DNA of 64,000 nt from Alphaproteobacteria bacterium (GTDB lineage: Bacteria; Pseudomonadota; Alphaproteobacteria; Elsterales; Elsteraceae): the NCBI GenBank assembly GCA_004292755.1, contig RDXE01000034.1, forward strand, positions 1 to 64,000, in the 5' to 3' direction. Positions 26,113-35,477 of the stretch are shown piece by piece. Within the stretch, counting starts at the first letter, position 1; each line of letters starts with the position of its first letter. Both the position numbers and the translations under genes were made by a program. The notes under the pieces were generated by a model. The model was not told the origin of the DNA. It ran no database searches and was given only the letters and a program-made list of their open reading frames with translations.

Positions 26113-27522
26113 TTACCAAGCGTTCCAAGCCGCCACGGGGCGATCCGCATCGGCGAAGGCGAGCAGCAGGGCATCGGCGCGGTCGGGCGAGCGGCCAAGC
26201 TCCGCGCGCGCCGCGGCTTTGGCCTCCAAGGCAATCCGCCCGCGGCCATCAAGGCCCCAGCGCAGACGCGCCATCTCGGCGATCAAGCTGTCGTCATCGG
26301 GCAGGTCGAGGTCGCCTGCCTCCGCCCGCTCGCGCAGGCGCCACCACAACTCGGCCCGGCGATTGACAAAGCGGTCGCTGGCTTGGGCCGCCCGCGCGAC
26401 ATTGATGCCGGTCACCGGCAGCCCACTCGCGCGCAGCACATCGACCAGGCCAGCGCCAAGGCCGATCTCATCCACTTTGATCGCCGTGGCCGTTGTCTCC
26501 GCCATCGCGGTGCGCACCGCGGCCGCAAGACCGGGGATATCCAACCCGTGATGCACGCCAACAATGCGGCCCACGGCACCGCGGCGGACTGCGATCACGC
26601 TGGCGTCCGGGCCGAAGCGTGCGACATCGACGCCAAGTTCAATCGGCAGACCCGGCAGCAGAGCGGCTCGGCGCGCACGCTCCAACACCGCTGGCGCCAG
26701 TAGCGCATCGGCTGCGACATCGGGAAAGCGCCCGCGCACCTTGGCCTGCCACAGCGCCGAGCCCTCGCCCCAGCGCGCCGCCATCTCCTCTGCCCACAGG
26801 CGGGAGACTAGCAGCGGCGCCAATGCCTTCGGTACCACTTCGCCCGTGAAATCGGGTGTGGCATGGGCATCAATCGGCAACACGCACCAGCCACTCTCCT
26901 CCGCACAGACACCGGCGAAGGCAGACAGCGGGTCGTCGGGGTTACCAATTGCCAGAAAGCGCGCCTGCGGCGTGGTCAGCAGCGTCTCGGCGGCATCCCA
27001 CAGCGGTTTGGGAATGCCGCACGCCTCATCAAACACCACCAGCACATGGCGGGCGTGAATCCCCTGGAACGCTGTGCCATCGGTATCGGCCGGTTTGCGC
27101 CCGAACCCAACCAGACGGCGTCCGATCCGCCATTCGGTCTGGCTCAGCGTGCCGGGCAGGCGCCCGCGGGCATGGGCGCGTGCAATCTCCCGCCATAGGA
27201 TGGCCCGCACTTGTGCGAAGGTGGGGGCGGAGGTGACAACGAACACCTCATCGGCAGGCCGGGTTGCCACCCACCACGCCACGAGACGCGAGGCGAGGAA
27301 TGACTTGCCGGCCCCATGGCAAGATGGCACGGCCACCCGGCGCTGGTGCACCAAGCTGCGCGCAATCTCCTGCTGGCGCGACCACAGATGCTCCCGCAGC
27401 ACGGTGGTAACGAAGCCAACGGGATCGGTTGCCCAGCGGGTCAGACGCGGGTCGGCGTCGCCCCGCCGGTGACTCAAGGCCTGACGCAGCGTCGCGGCCA
27501 AGCGAGGCAGAGGATCGGTCAT
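26113..27522 (-). CDS. Phage terminase large subunit
   Basis: The 469-residue protein is a packaging ATPase-nuclease. The ATPase domain shows VAVPSCHGAGKSFLASR (Walker A), HVLVVFDEACGIP (Walker B with catalytic Glu) and LAIGNPDDPLSAF (coupling motif). The nuclease domain begins LPIELGVDVARFGPDAS, with the first acidic residue, KVDEIGLGAGLVD the second, and SPDRADALLLAFA the third. All motifs are intact. The start at 27522 has GGAG seven bases upstream; an ATG at 27588, overlapping the small-subunit stop, would add 22 residues. It lies 32 bases upstream of the protease gene, where a portal gene would be expected. Confidence 0.92.
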   Translation of the reverse strand: MTDPLPRLAATLRQALSHRRGDADPRLTRWATDPVGFVTTVLREHLWSRQQEIARSLVHQRRVAVPSCHGAGKSFLASRLVAWWVATRPADEVFVVTSAPTFAQVRAILWREIARAHARGRLPGTLSQTEWRIGRRLVGFGRKPADTDGTAFQGIHARHVLVVFDEACGIPKPLWDAAETLLTTPQARFLAIGNPDDPLSAFAGVCAEESGWCVLPIDAHATPDFTGEVVPKALAPLLVSRLWAEEMAARWGEGSALWQAKVRGRFPDVAADALLAPAVLERARRAALLPGLPIELGVDVARFGPDASVIAVRRGAVGRIVGVHHGLDIPGLAAAVRTAMAETTATAIKVDEIGLGAGLVDVLRASGLPVTGINVARAAQASDRFVNRRAELWWRLRERAEAGDLDLPDDDSLIAEMARLRWGLDGRGRIALEAKAAARAELGRSPDRADALLLAFADADRPVAAWNAW

Positions 27523-27584
27523 GCACAGGCTCCAATGACGCCAGAGAGCAGCAGTAGGAGAGAGGCGCGGCCCGCGGCCTCGGC

Positions 27585-28040
27585 TCATTCCTCCTCAGGC
27601 GGGGCGGTATCGCTTTGGGTGCCGCCGAGGGCGGTGATCAGCGCCTCCATCTCGGCGTCGGACAGGCGCAGGACGTCGCTCGGCTCTACGCCGCGCTTGG
27701 CCCGGAACATGCCAAGCTCGCGGCCCAGCAGTTCCAGCGCCTTCAAGGCGACCGACTCGCGCCCGCTACTGCCCGTCGCCCGACCCTTGCCCCGCCCTTT
27801 GGCCAGCGGCTCTTGCATCGCGCGTTCAAACACTGCGCGGAGCTGGGTCACCACCCAGGCGCGATTGACCTCCGTACCGCCGCGCAGTTCGCGCACGCGG
27901 GCACGAATGTCGGGGCGCGCAGCAAGGCGAGTCACGCCGGCCGCGGTGTAGCCGGTCCGTTCGGCAATGGCGGCATGGTCCAGCCCAGACGCAAGCGCCT
28001 CGGCCACCGCCTCGTGGCGTTGGTTGGTCAAGTCCGGCAT
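27585..28040 (-). CDS. Probable terminase small subunit
   Basis: The 151-residue protein starts MPDLTNQRHEAVAEALASG, followed by AAIAERTGYTAAGVTRLAARPDIRARV, a helix-turn-helix of the type used by terminase small subunits to bind the packaging site. The remainder is helical and charged (FERAMQEP, ALELLGRELGMFRA) and ends in an acidic tail. Its position directly upstream of the large subunit is the main support. The TGA at 27585 is overlapped by an in-frame ATG of the large-subunit frame. Confidence 0.72.
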   Translation of the reverse strand: MPDLTNQRHEAVAEALASGLDHAAIAERTGYTAAGVTRLAARPDIRARVRELRGGTEVNRAWVVTQLRAVFERAMQEPLAKGRGKGRATGSSGRESVALKALELLGRELGMFRAKRGVEPSDVLRLSDAEMEALITALGGTQSDTAPPEEE

Positions 28041-28350
28041 GGGAGGGTCACTTCGCTGACAAGGAGGCAGCAGGCCGTGGCCTTGTGGACCGTAGAGTCC
28101 AAGACCAACTGAGGCTGCGGGATACAAAGCGGGAGAATAGAAAAGCTCTAGCGATGCGCGCCGCGCTGTGTCAAGTCAAAACAGAACGAACCCTGAACAC
28201 TGGTGCCCAACTGCCAACCGTGACACCCCTGCGACACAAACAAGCGGCCATTCCGGTTGGCGTTATGGGCCGTGTTGTCCTAAACCCTGTCTGCGCCGCG
28301 GCGGCGAAAAGCCGCGGGCCATCTCTCCCCTGGTGAAAGGCATTCGTGCC
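28041..28350. other. Gap between prophage remnant and lpdA, with a GC-rich hairpin
   Basis: No gene is visible in these 310 bases. CCGCGGC (28296-28302) and GCCGCGG (28311-28317) form a seven-pair hairpin around GGCGAAAA, 33 bases before the lpdA start. It may affect lpdA mRNA or mark a site from the mobile element. The lpdA promoter is not evident. Confidence 0.45.
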
Positions 28351-29757
28351 ATGGCGTCCTACGATCTGGTGGTAATCGGCTCTGGCCCCGGCGGCTATGT
28401 GGCAGCGATCCGTGCGGCTCAACTTGGCCTCTCGGTCGCCTGTGTGGAAAAGCGCGCAACGCTGGGCGGTACCTGCCTCAACATCGGCTGCATCCCATCC
28501 AAGGCATTGCTGCAATCCTCCGAGCGGTACGAGGCCGCCAAGCACCATTTGGCGGACCATGGCGTCCAAGTCGGCTCAGTGAAGCTGGACCTCGCCCAGA
28601 TGATGGCCCGCAAGGACAAGGTGGTGGAGGCCAACACCAAGGGTGTTGAGTTCCTGTTCAAGAAGAACAAGGTGCGCGCCGTTGCCGGGACGGGTCGAAT
28701 CACTGGCCCCAACAGCGTTACCGTGGCGCTGACCGCTGGTGGCGAAGAAGTGCTGGAGACCAAGGCGATCCTGATCGCCACGGGCTCCGACAGCGTGTCG
28801 CTGCCGGGTGTTGAGATTGATGAAGAGCGGGTGGTCTCCTCCACCGGCGGCCTCACGCTGAAGGCCGTGCCGAAGCATCTGGTGGTGATCGGTGCGGGCT
28901 ATATCGGCCTGGAGATGGGCTCGGTCTGGGGTCGCCTCGGGGCGGAGGTGACGGTGGTTGAGTATCTTGACCGCATCACGCCGACCATGGATGGCGAGAC
29001 GGCCAAGACCCTGCAGCGCATCCTGGAAAAGCAAGGCATGAAGTTCCGCCTCGGCACCAAGGTGACCAAGGTTGATACGTCGTCCAAGAAGGGCGTCACC
29101 CTCACCGTTGAACCCGCTGCTGGTGGTGCGGCTGAGACCATTGCTTGCGATGTCGTGCTGGTGGCGGTTGGCCGTCGTCCCTATGTCGATGGGCTCGGTC
29201 TGGCCGAGGTTGGCGTGACCGTGGATGAGCGTGGCCGGGTGCCGGTGGACCACCACTTCCGCACCAACGTGCCATCGATCTTCGCCATTGGCGACGTGAT
29301 CCCCGGTGCCATGCTGGCACACAAGGCCGAAGACGAAGGGGTGGCCGTGGCCGAACTGCTGGCCGGCCACGCAGGCCACGTGAATTACGACGTCATTCCC
29401 GCCGTGATCTACACCGCGCCCGAGGTCGGCTCAGTCGGCAAGACCGAGGAAGAGTTGAAGGCAGCCGGGATCGCCTACAAGGTTGGCAAGTTCCCGTTCA
29501 CTGCCAATGGCCGCGCGCGGGCCAACGGCGCGACAGACGGGTTCGCCAAGATCCTGGCCGACAAGACCACCGACCGCGTGCTGGGCGCCCACATCATCGG
29601 CCCGGAAGCTGGCACCCTGATCGCCGAAATCGCCGTCGCGATGGAGTTCGGCGCCTCGGCCGAAGACGTCGCCCGCACCTGCCACGCCCACCCCACCCTG
29701 AACGAGGCCGTCAAAGAAGCCGCCCTCGCCGTGGATGGCCGCGCGCTGCATATGTAA
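28351..29757 (+). CDS. lpdA: Dihydrolipoyl dehydrogenase
   Basis: The 468-residue flavoprotein is the E3 component of 2-oxoacid dehydrogenase complexes, reoxidising dihydrolipoyl groups with NAD+. It has the FAD-binding [23 protein letters not shown] and the redox disulfide [16 protein letters not shown]. The NAD-binding site is [22 protein letters not shown], and the second FAD site is [21 protein letters not shown]. The C-terminal [15 protein letters not shown] holds the catalytic His-Glu pair. Start at 28351 gives the standard length. No other subunit gene is adjacent, because the prophage remnant lies upstream and a catabolic operon downstream on the other strand. Confidence 0.96.
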   Translation: MASYDLVVIGSGPGGYVAAIRAAQLGLSVACVEKRATLGGTCLNIGCIPSKALLQSSERYEAAKHHLADHGVQVGSVKLDLAQMMARKDKVVEANTKGVEFLFKKNKVRAVAGTGRITGPNSVTVALTAGGEEVLETKAILIATGSDSVSLPGVEIDEERVVSSTGGLTLKAVPKHLVVIGAGYIGLEMGSVWGRLGAEVTVVEYLDRITPTMDGETAKTLQRILEKQGMKFRLGTKVTKVDTSSKKGVTLTVEPAAGGAAETIACDVVLVAVGRRPYVDGLGLAEVGVTVDERGRVPVDHHFRTNVPSIFAIGDVIPGAMLAHKAEDEGVAVAELLAGHAGHVNYDVIPAVIYTAPEVGSVGKTEEELKAAGIAYKVGKFPFTANGRARANGATDGFAKILADKTTDRVLGAHIIGPEAGTLIAEIAVAMEFGASAEDVARTCHAHPTLNEAVKEAALAVDGRALHM

Positions 29758-29770
29758 GACCTGGGTCCAG

Positions 29771-29797
29771 TCAGGCGGGGTGTTGAGCCCCGCCTGA
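29771..29797. terminator. Hairpin between lpdA and the convergent hydrolase gene
   Basis: TCAGGCGGGG (29771-29780) and CCCCGCCTGA (29788-29797) form a perfect ten-pair stem with a seven-base loop. It lies 14 bases after lpdA and includes the last codons of the convergent hydrolase gene. It probably terminates in at least one direction, though there is no T-run. Confidence 0.6.
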
Positions 29798-30484
29798 TCC
29801 CTCACTCCACGCCAGCAACGCGGCCCAGGTGGCCTCGGGTTGTTCGAGGGTGGGGAGGTGGCCTGCCTCTTCGATGATGACCAAGCGGCTGGCGGGCAGC
29901 AGGCGGTGCATGGTCTCGTGCCGGTCGAGCGGGCACAGGCGGTCGTGGCGCCCCATTAGGACCAAGGCGGGGCCGGGATAGGCGGCCAGCGCGTCGCACT
30001 GGTCGGGCCGCGTGCTGAGGGCGTTGGACTGTCGGGCGAACACCTCAGGGCCAAGGGCCAGCGCCATGGCAAGGCAGAGGTCAAGCACGGCTTGGTTGCG
30101 CGGGCCGGGGGCCAAGTAATGGGGCTTCATCTCCTCCCGCATCACACCGGCCAAGTCGCCAGCCAGCGCGCGGGCGATTTGGGGTGGGCGGCGCTGCCGC
30201 ACCGCGTCTGTCTCCGCAAAGGGGTTGGTGTCCAACAGGGCCAGACGCTCCACCCGCTCCGGTGCCTGGCGCACCACCTCCATCGCCACAATGCCGCCCA
30301 TGCTGAGGCCCGCTAGGTGAAAGCGCGGCGGGGCGTCCGCCAGCAGAGCCGCCGCGAGGGCGGGCACGCTGTCCGCTTCCGTGCAAGGGGCGTGGATCAC
30401 CATCCGCCGCGCCAGCGCGTCCGGCAACGGGCCCCACAGCCTTGCGTCGCACATCATGCCGGGGATCAGCACCAGCGGCGTCAT
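29771..30484 (-). CDS. Alpha/beta hydrolase
   Basis: The 237-residue protein has the alpha/beta-hydrolase features LVLIPGMMCDARLW (oxyanion region), HLAGLSMGGIVAMEVV with the nucleophile Ser in GLSMG, LVLMGRHDRLCPLDRH with the acid residue, and EEAGHLPTLEQPE with the catalytic His. It is an esterase, lactonase or related enzyme of unknown substrate. It is the last gene of the catabolic operon, 29 bases after the MetE-like gene, and could hydrolyse an ester or lactone formed in that pathway. Confidence 0.85.
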   Translation of the reverse strand: MTPLVLIPGMMCDARLWGPLPDALARRMVIHAPCTEADSVPALAAALLADAPPRFHLAGLSMGGIVAMEVVRQAPERVERLALLDTNPFAETDAVRQRRPPQIARALAGDLAGVMREEMKPHYLAPGPRNQAVLDLCLAMALALGPEVFARQSNALSTRPDQCDALAAYPGPALVLMGRHDRLCPLDRHETMHRLLPASRLVIIEEAGHLPTLEQPEATWAALLAWSEGSGGAQHPA

Positions 30485-30513
30485 CGCCCCACCTCCCCCT
30501 CCCCTCCCCTGTG

Positions 30514-31635
30514 TCAGGAGACCAGTCGGGCGCCGTCCTTCAGGGTTTTCAGCTTGGCCCAGGCGATATCTGGGTCAACCGCACCATAGCCGGCAAAGGT
30601 CCCAAATCCGCAGTCGGAGCCTGCAATCACGCGATCAACGCCAACAATCGCCGTAAACCGCTCCAGCCGCTGGCGCACCAGTTCGGGGTGTTCAATGAAG
30701 TTGGTGGTGGTGTCAACGGCACCGGGCACCAGCACCTTGTCGTCGGGAATCTCGCGGGCACGATCCTGAAACACCACCCACTCATGGCCGTGGCGCGGAT
30801 TGGCGGTCTCAAACAAAATGTAGCGCGCGGGCACCCGCATCAGCAGCGGGAACACCTTGGCCATATCGATATCGCAGCAATGCGGCCCCTCATAATTGCC
30901 CCAGCAGATGTGCAGACGGATGCGATCCTGCGGCAGGCCTGCCAGCGCGTGCTGCAATGCCTCCACATGCAGGCCCGCAACGGCCAGGAACTCCTCATCC
31001 GACAGGTGGGTGAACAGCATGTGGCGAGAGAGGGCCAGGTCAGGGCAATCGAGTTGCAAGTCCAGACCAGACTCGAGGATCGTGCGGTACTCCTCGCGCA
31101 TCGCCTCGGCCAAGGCCTCCAGATAGGCCTCACGGGTTGGGTAATAGGCGTTCTGCAAGAACAGCGAGATAACGCCGGGCGAGGCTGCATTCATAAAGCC
31201 GCGGGTAACGCCATGGGCCGCCATTGCTGCCTGCAGCGCTGCGATATCCTTCTGCAACTCCCCCTGCCCTTTCGACACCACAGGGCCGACGCATTGCGGA
31301 CGCGCGTACTGAGGCGTGCCACCCGACTTGGCGATCCGCTCAAGAAACCGCGGAAACATCTTCAAGTCGGCAGGTGGATTGCGCGGGCTGTCACCGTCAA
31401 AGCCGGTGTAGCGGTCTTTGACATAGGTGGCGTAGGAGATTTTGGACGTCTCCCCATCGGATACGATGTCAACACCCGCCGCCACCTGCTGGCCAACCAC
31501 ATCCATCACAGCCGCCGCCATCGCGGCATCAAAGGCGGCTTGGTCATACGCCTGCCCACGCTCCCGCGCGAACAGGAAATCCACCACGGTTTGCGAGCGC
31601 GGCAACGAGCCGACATGGGTGGCAAGCAAAGCCAT
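30514..31635 (-). CDS. MetE-like (cobalamin-independent methionine synthase family) methyltransferase
   Basis: The 373-residue protein corresponds to the C-terminal catalytic half of MetE. It starts with LATHVGSLPRSQTVVDFL, has VSDGETSKISYATYV, and keeps the zinc-site motifs: the His and Cys of RLHICWGNYEGPH and the Cys of VIAGSDCGFGTFAGYG, with ETANPRHGHEW between. There is no N-terminal tetrahydrofolate-binding half, as in core-MetE or YxjG-type proteins, which move methyl groups between unusual donors and thiols. In this operon it may demethylate the imported substrate or a product of it. Confidence 0.82.
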   Translation of the reverse strand: MALLATHVGSLPRSQTVVDFLFARERGQAYDQAAFDAAMAAAVMDVVGQQVAAGVDIVSDGETSKISYATYVKDRYTGFDGDSPRNPPADLKMFPRFLERIAKSGGTPQYARPQCVGPVVSKGQGELQKDIAALQAAMAAHGVTRGFMNAASPGVISLFLQNAYYPTREAYLEALAEAMREEYRTILESGLDLQLDCPDLALSRHMLFTHLSDEEFLAVAGLHVEALQHALAGLPQDRIRLHICWGNYEGPHCCDIDMAKVFPLLMRVPARYILFETANPRHGHEWVVFQDRAREIPDDKVLVPGAVDTTTNFIEHPELVRQRLERFTAIVGVDRVIAGSDCGFGTFAGYGAVDPDIAWAKLKTLKDGARLVS

Positions 31636-31650
31636 TGGTTCCCCCCTTCC

Positions 31651-32619
31651 CTACAGCAGCCGACCGGTTGCCCCGGCTGGATCATCCGTGCCAATCACGC
31701 GATACAGCGATGCCTCCCCCGTCATGGAGGGGGCCAGACTATGCGCCAAGCCCGGTGGCACCGCGGCCGTGTCGCCGGGGTTCAGCACTGTGCTGCCGCC
31801 CTGCCACGCCAGACGCCAGTGGCCGCGCATCGGCATCAGCACTTCGTGGCGGTCGAACTGGTACGGTGTGTCAGGCAACGAGCCGCGGGTGAGCAGCTCC
31901 ACCTCGAACCCTGGCCGGTCGCGCAGCTTACCCTCAGCTCCAATCACCTTGGCGGGCTGCCGGTCGGCCAGCGCCATCAAGTCCCAGTAGCGGGCGATGT
32001 GGTTGGGAATCACCTCGGCCGTGGATGGCTCAGCGAACGCCGCGGCTTCGGCATCGCTTAACAGCGGCATGGGCGCCACCCCCTCGGGCAGCTGCTCGCC
32101 GCGCTTGGTATCGTAGAGGCGACCATTCTCCCCCAGCACAAGGCCGTGGGCACGCGCGTCTTCGATCACCTGCGGCGCCCAGATCACGCCCCCCCCGGCG
32201 TCATCGCCGCCCAGGATCGCCATGATCATCCCGTAGTCGGTGCCGATGTTCTCAAAGCCCCGGAACACCCCGGTGGGGATGTTGAACAGGTCGCCCTCCT
32301 CCAACACCACCTCGCCAGCCGTGCCCCAGCGGCCCCAGAAGAAGCGCCAGCGCCCGGTCAGAACAAAAAACACCTCGGCTGTGCGGTGGGTGTGCAGGGA
32401 GTTGCGACAGCGCGGCGGCTGACCGGCGGCACCGATGTTGAACCCCGGCGTCTCCCGAATATGAACGAATTGATCCGGGCTTTCCGACACGCCAGCCCCA
32501 ATGATCGTGAAGTTTTCCTTCTGATCAGAGCCAGGCGTATGGGCATCAATGAACGCGGTTTTGCAGGGCCGCAGTTCGCCATAGCGAACGATGCGGGCTT
32601 CCATTTCGGCAGGAGTCAT
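31651..32619 (-). CDS. Double-cupin domain protein
   Basis: The 322-residue protein has two cupin barrels. The first includes SLHTHRTAEVFFVLTGRW with metal-ligand candidates H-x-H and E, then GDLFNIPTGVFRGFENI. The second includes YQFDRHEVLMPMRGHWRLAW and NPGDTAAVPPGLAHSL. It could be a dioxygenase, isomerase or sugar-binding cupin; the sequence does not decide. It overlaps the SnoaL di-domain gene by four bases (ATGA) and lies 15 bases before the MetE-like gene. Confidence 0.82.
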   Translation of the reverse strand: MTPAEMEARIVRYGELRPCKTAFIDAHTPGSDQKENFTIIGAGVSESPDQFVHIRETPGFNIGAAGQPPRCRNSLHTHRTAEVFFVLTGRWRFFWGRWGTAGEVVLEEGDLFNIPTGVFRGFENIGTDYGMIMAILGGDDAGGGVIWAPQVIEDARAHGLVLGENGRLYDTKRGEQLPEGVAPMPLLSDAEAAAFAEPSTAEVIPNHIARYWDLMALADRQPAKVIGAEGKLRDRPGFEVELLTRGSLPDTPYQFDRHEVLMPMRGHWRLAWQGGSTVLNPGDTAAVPPGLAHSLAPSMTGEASLYRVIGTDDPAGATGRLL

Positions 32620-33605
32620 AACGCACCTGTGTGCAGCAGGATCTGCTTCCAGATCGCAACGTCATCGAACAGCGTGTACTCGCGGCGCACGCTCACCCCA
32701 CCGGGGCCATAGGGCCCGAATTCAGCATGGCTGAGGCCCATCACATGCACCTCAGCACCAGTGGGAGGGCCAAAACTGCCCCATCCATCATGGCGCCCGT
32801 CCAGTGACCAACGGATCGCCGCGCGCGGCGGCATCATGCCACCCTCCATCCCGATTTGGTGGTGGATGGTGAACCGGGCGGAGGGAAAGGCAGAGCGCAA
32901 GCCAACCCAGAACGCGGTCACCGCGTCCCACCCAGCGGCTTCGACTGCCCCCGGATAGGCACCCAGCACTGCGCGGTCATAGTTCTGATGAATGTGTTGG
33001 AACTCGGCAGCCATGATCCGGGTCAGCCCGTCGGCATAGCGGTGGCCCCATTCACTGCTGTTACCACGGCCACGATAGACCGGCGGGATATCGGTGGCAG
33101 GCGTGAGCGGACGCTTGGCCGCAGCGGGCCCGCCCTCACGCTCGATCAACCGCCACGCATACTCCTTCGGCACCATGCCCAATTGGCGCACGATGCCACC
33201 ATAGTCGCGGATCAACCATTCATCATAAATTGTGTCGGCCTTGGCCGCACAATCTGCAATGATGCGAATGTTGAACCGCTTGCCAGTCGCCGGGCCAAAC
33301 GCCCCATCTGCCAGATGAGTCCCAGTGGAGATGATGCGGTGGGAGGACAGGAATCCATGCTCCGCATCCTCCGAAAAAATCACATCTTCGGCGTAGAGTT
33401 GCCGGTCAGGAAACTCATGAATCGTCGCCATAGTGGCGGCAATCACGGCTTGATTTCCGATACTCGCACCCATGGGGGAGCGCACTGGAATCTCAGGCGC
33501 GTAGTAATGATTCAGGGTTGCGATGCCCCGATCTTCCCAAATTTCTTTGGTGATATCGATGATATAGTCGCGAAACTCTGGCCATCGGTTGGAAAAGCTG
33601 GTCAT
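32616..33605 (-). CDS. SnoaL-like protein with two NTF2-type domains
   Basis: The 329-residue protein appears to contain two SnoaL/NTF2-like units. The first covers IIDITKEIWEDRGIATLNHYY, FPDRQLYAEDVIF and SSHRIISTGTHL; the second FQHIHQNYDRAVLGAYPGAVEAAGW, FPSARFTIHHQIG and IRWSLDGRHDGWG. SnoaL-like folds serve as ester cyclases, dehydratases and isomerases. It is one of three SnoaL-type genes around the same LacI gene. The substrate is unknown. Confidence 0.8.
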   Translation of the reverse strand: MTSFSNRWPEFRDYIIDITKEIWEDRGIATLNHYYAPEIPVRSPMGASIGNQAVIAATMATIHEFPDRQLYAEDVIFSEDAEHGFLSSHRIISTGTHLADGAFGPATGKRFNIRIIADCAAKADTIYDEWLIRDYGGIVRQLGMVPKEYAWRLIEREGGPAAAKRPLTPATDIPPVYRGRGNSSEWGHRYADGLTRIMAAEFQHIHQNYDRAVLGAYPGAVEAAGWDAVTAFWVGLRSAFPSARFTIHHQIGMEGGMMPPRAAIRWSLDGRHDGWGSFGPPTGAEVHVMGLSHAEFGPYGPGGVSVRREYTLFDDVAIWKQILLHTGAL

Positions 33606-33645
33606 AGATCATATCCCTTTCGGACACACGGCAACACGCACACGC

Positions 33646-34698
33646 CTAACCACCTGCGCGCGTCGACCCGCGCACGATCAACTCGCCAGGAATGCGGACA
33701 TGGCTGGGGTTGGTATTGCCTTCAATCTGGCCCAACAGCGTGGCAACTGTCGCCTCCACCATCGCCTCAACGGGTTGGCGGATCGTGGTCAAGTTGTAGG
33801 AGGGCCACGCCGCCATCGGTACATCGTCATAGCCGATGATCGACACGTCCTCCGGCACCCGGACCCCCTGGCGATGGACCAGTTCGTCCATGACGGCAAA
33901 GGCCATGTGATCATTGCCCACGAAGATCGCATCGGGCCGGACGGAGCCAGTCCACAGGCCGTGCGCCACTGCAGCAGCGCGCTCCCGGCTATATTCCCCG
34001 TCGATCATCGCGAGCGGCGCGAGCCCTTGGGCTGCCAGGCCCGCCTGAAACCCCTGGGCGCGATCCCGACCAGTGGAGGATTGCTGCCAGCCCATGATGT
34101 GGGCGATGCGTCGATGGCCAGTCTGGATCAGATACTCCGCCACTTGGCGGCCGCCCTGATCATTGTCGGAAGTCACCTCGCTCAAGCGCGGGTCATTCTG
34201 GCCGCGGTTGAACATCACCACCGGGATGCCGGCAGCCTGACAGCGCGAGGTTAGGTCATTGGTCATCGCGACAGAGGCGGTGATGATCCCGTCGACTTGA
34301 TAGTCCAGCAGTTCCCCAACCACGGTCTCAACATTGTCAGCGGCATTGCCCGCCATGAAGATAAGGATGTGATACCCGCGATCCTGCAGCGCATTGGACA
34401 GGCGTTCCAGGGCAACGGGATAGAACTGGTTCTCCAGATAGGCCACCACCAGGCCGATGATCCGGCTGCGGCCAGTGATCATTGCTCGCGCCAGCACATT
34501 AGGGCGATAGCCCAGGGACTCGGCCGCTGCACGCACCTTGGCGACGGTGCGCGCTGAGGCAGAGGCACCAGGGGTGAACACACGCGACACAGCCGATTGC
34601 GATACCCCGGCCAAGCGGGCAACGTCCGCGCTGGTCACCCGTTCGGTCAGACGGGCAGGACCGATCTCGTTCACCAGCGGGCCGGGTGCATCGGTCAT
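33646..34698 (-). CDS. LacI-family transcriptional regulator
   Basis: The 350-residue regulator has the LacI headpiece near residues 18-70: RVTSADVARLAGVSQSAVSRVF, then SARTVAKVRAAAESLGYRPNVLARAM. A periplasmic-binding-protein-like effector domain follows (IIGLVVAYLENQFYPVAL, DGIITASVAM, DAIFVGNDHMAFAVMDEL, VSIIGYDDVPMAAWPSYNLTTIRQP). The effector should be a sugar-like substrate of this operon. The ATG at 34698 overlaps the SDR stop as ATGA. Two LacI-type operators at 41770-41809 are its probable targets. Confidence 0.94.
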   Translation of the reverse strand: MTDAPGPLVNEIGPARLTERVTSADVARLAGVSQSAVSRVFTPGASASARTVAKVRAAAESLGYRPNVLARAMITGRSRIIGLVVAYLENQFYPVALERLSNALQDRGYHILIFMAGNAADNVETVVGELLDYQVDGIITASVAMTNDLTSRCQAAGIPVVMFNRGQNDPRLSEVTSDNDQGGRQVAEYLIQTGHRRIAHIMGWQQSSTGRDRAQGFQAGLAAQGLAPLAMIDGEYSRERAAAVAHGLWTGSVRPDAIFVGNDHMAFAVMDELVHRQGVRVPEDVSIIGYDDVPMAAWPSYNLTTIRQPVEAMVEATVATLLGQIEGNTNPSHVRIPGELIVRGSTRAGG

Positions 34699-35477
34699 TC
34701 GGCCGTCCACCCGCCATCGATCAGCAAATGGGTGCCGGTCATCAACGCCGAGGCGTCGGAGGCGAGAAACACCACCGGCCCCATCAAATCCTCAACCTCC
34801 CCCACTCGGCCCAGCTTGATCTTGGACAGGATCCAGGCCTTGCGCTCTGGGATCGCGAGGGTTTTCTCGGCCAGCGGCGTGCGAATGAAGGTTGGGCACA
34901 GCGTGTTGACGCGAATACCATGGGGACCCCACTCCACCGCCATGGCTTTGGTCATCCCCTCCAGCGCGTGCTTGGTTGCGCAGTAAACCGCGCGGTCCGG
35001 CCCACCAACCAACCCCATCTGGGAGGAAATGTTGATCAAGGACCCAGGCTTGCCTGCCGCCACCAGTCCACGCGCCACAGCACGGGTGATGAAGTACGCC
35101 GCGCGCACGTTCAGGTCCATGACCGCGTCGTAGTCGGCCGGTTCGGTGGCCAACGCTGGAGAGTGGCGGGCCAAACCGGCGGAGTTGACCAGCACATCAA
35201 ACGGCCCCTCGGCCGCGATCATCTGCTCCGTGGCCTCACAGTCAGTGATGTCAAGCGCGCGGGCCTCGGCTGCCCCCCCTGCCTCCCGAATAGCGTGGGT
35301 GACAGCCTCTAACTCCGCGGCCCTGCGTGCCACCAGGGTGACCGCTGCACCGGCCTCAGCCAGAGCGGCCGCTGCCGCCAAGCCAATACCAGACGACGCC
35401 CCGGTCACCAGCGCGCGGCGGCCATCCAGCCGAAACGACGGCGTGCGCGGCAACCGCAGCGCGGCATCCAGGCTCAT
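34695..35477 (-). CDS. Short-chain dehydrogenase/reductase
   Basis: The 260-residue SDR has the NAD(P)-binding RALVTGASSGIGLAAAAALAEAG, VNSAGLA, catalytic Ser in LINISSQMGLVGG, YCATKHALEGMTKA with Tyr and Lys, and the C-terminal LIDGGWTAE. The start at 35477 shares a base with the stop of the HisD-like gene (TGATG), so they are coupled. It probably oxidises or epimerises a hydroxyl of the imported compound together with that dehydrogenase. Confidence 0.92.
   Translation of the reverse strand: MSLDAALRLPRTPSFRLDGRRALVTGASSGIGLAAAAALAEAGAAVTLVARRAAELEAVTHAIREAGGAAEARALDITDCEATEQMIAAEGPFDVLVNSAGLARHSPALATEPADYDAVMDLNVRAAYFITRAVARGLVAAGKPGSLINISSQMGLVGGPDRAVYCATKHALEGMTKAMAVEWGPHGIRVNTLCPTFIRTPLAEKTLAIPERKAWILSKIKLGRVGEVEDLMGPVVFLASDASALMTGTHLLIDGGWTAE

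Larger units (their letters stand above)
23154..28040. mobile_element. Prophage remnant with terminase and prohead protease only
   Basis: The segment contains terminase small and large subunits and an HK97-type prohead protease in phage order on the minus strand, but portal, capsid, tail, lysis, repressor and integrase genes are absent. AT-richer inserts (23320-24640 and the 24650-25150 end of the protease gene) stand out from the high-GC surroundings. A broken duplicate of part of the protease gene lies at the left end. No attachment-site repeats or tRNA were identified, so the ends are approximate. Confidence 0.7.

Noticed and set aside
30442-32061. A 539-codon plus-strand frame opposite the MetE-like and cupin genes.
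   Set aside because: It is antisense to well-supported genes and has no domain-like sequence.
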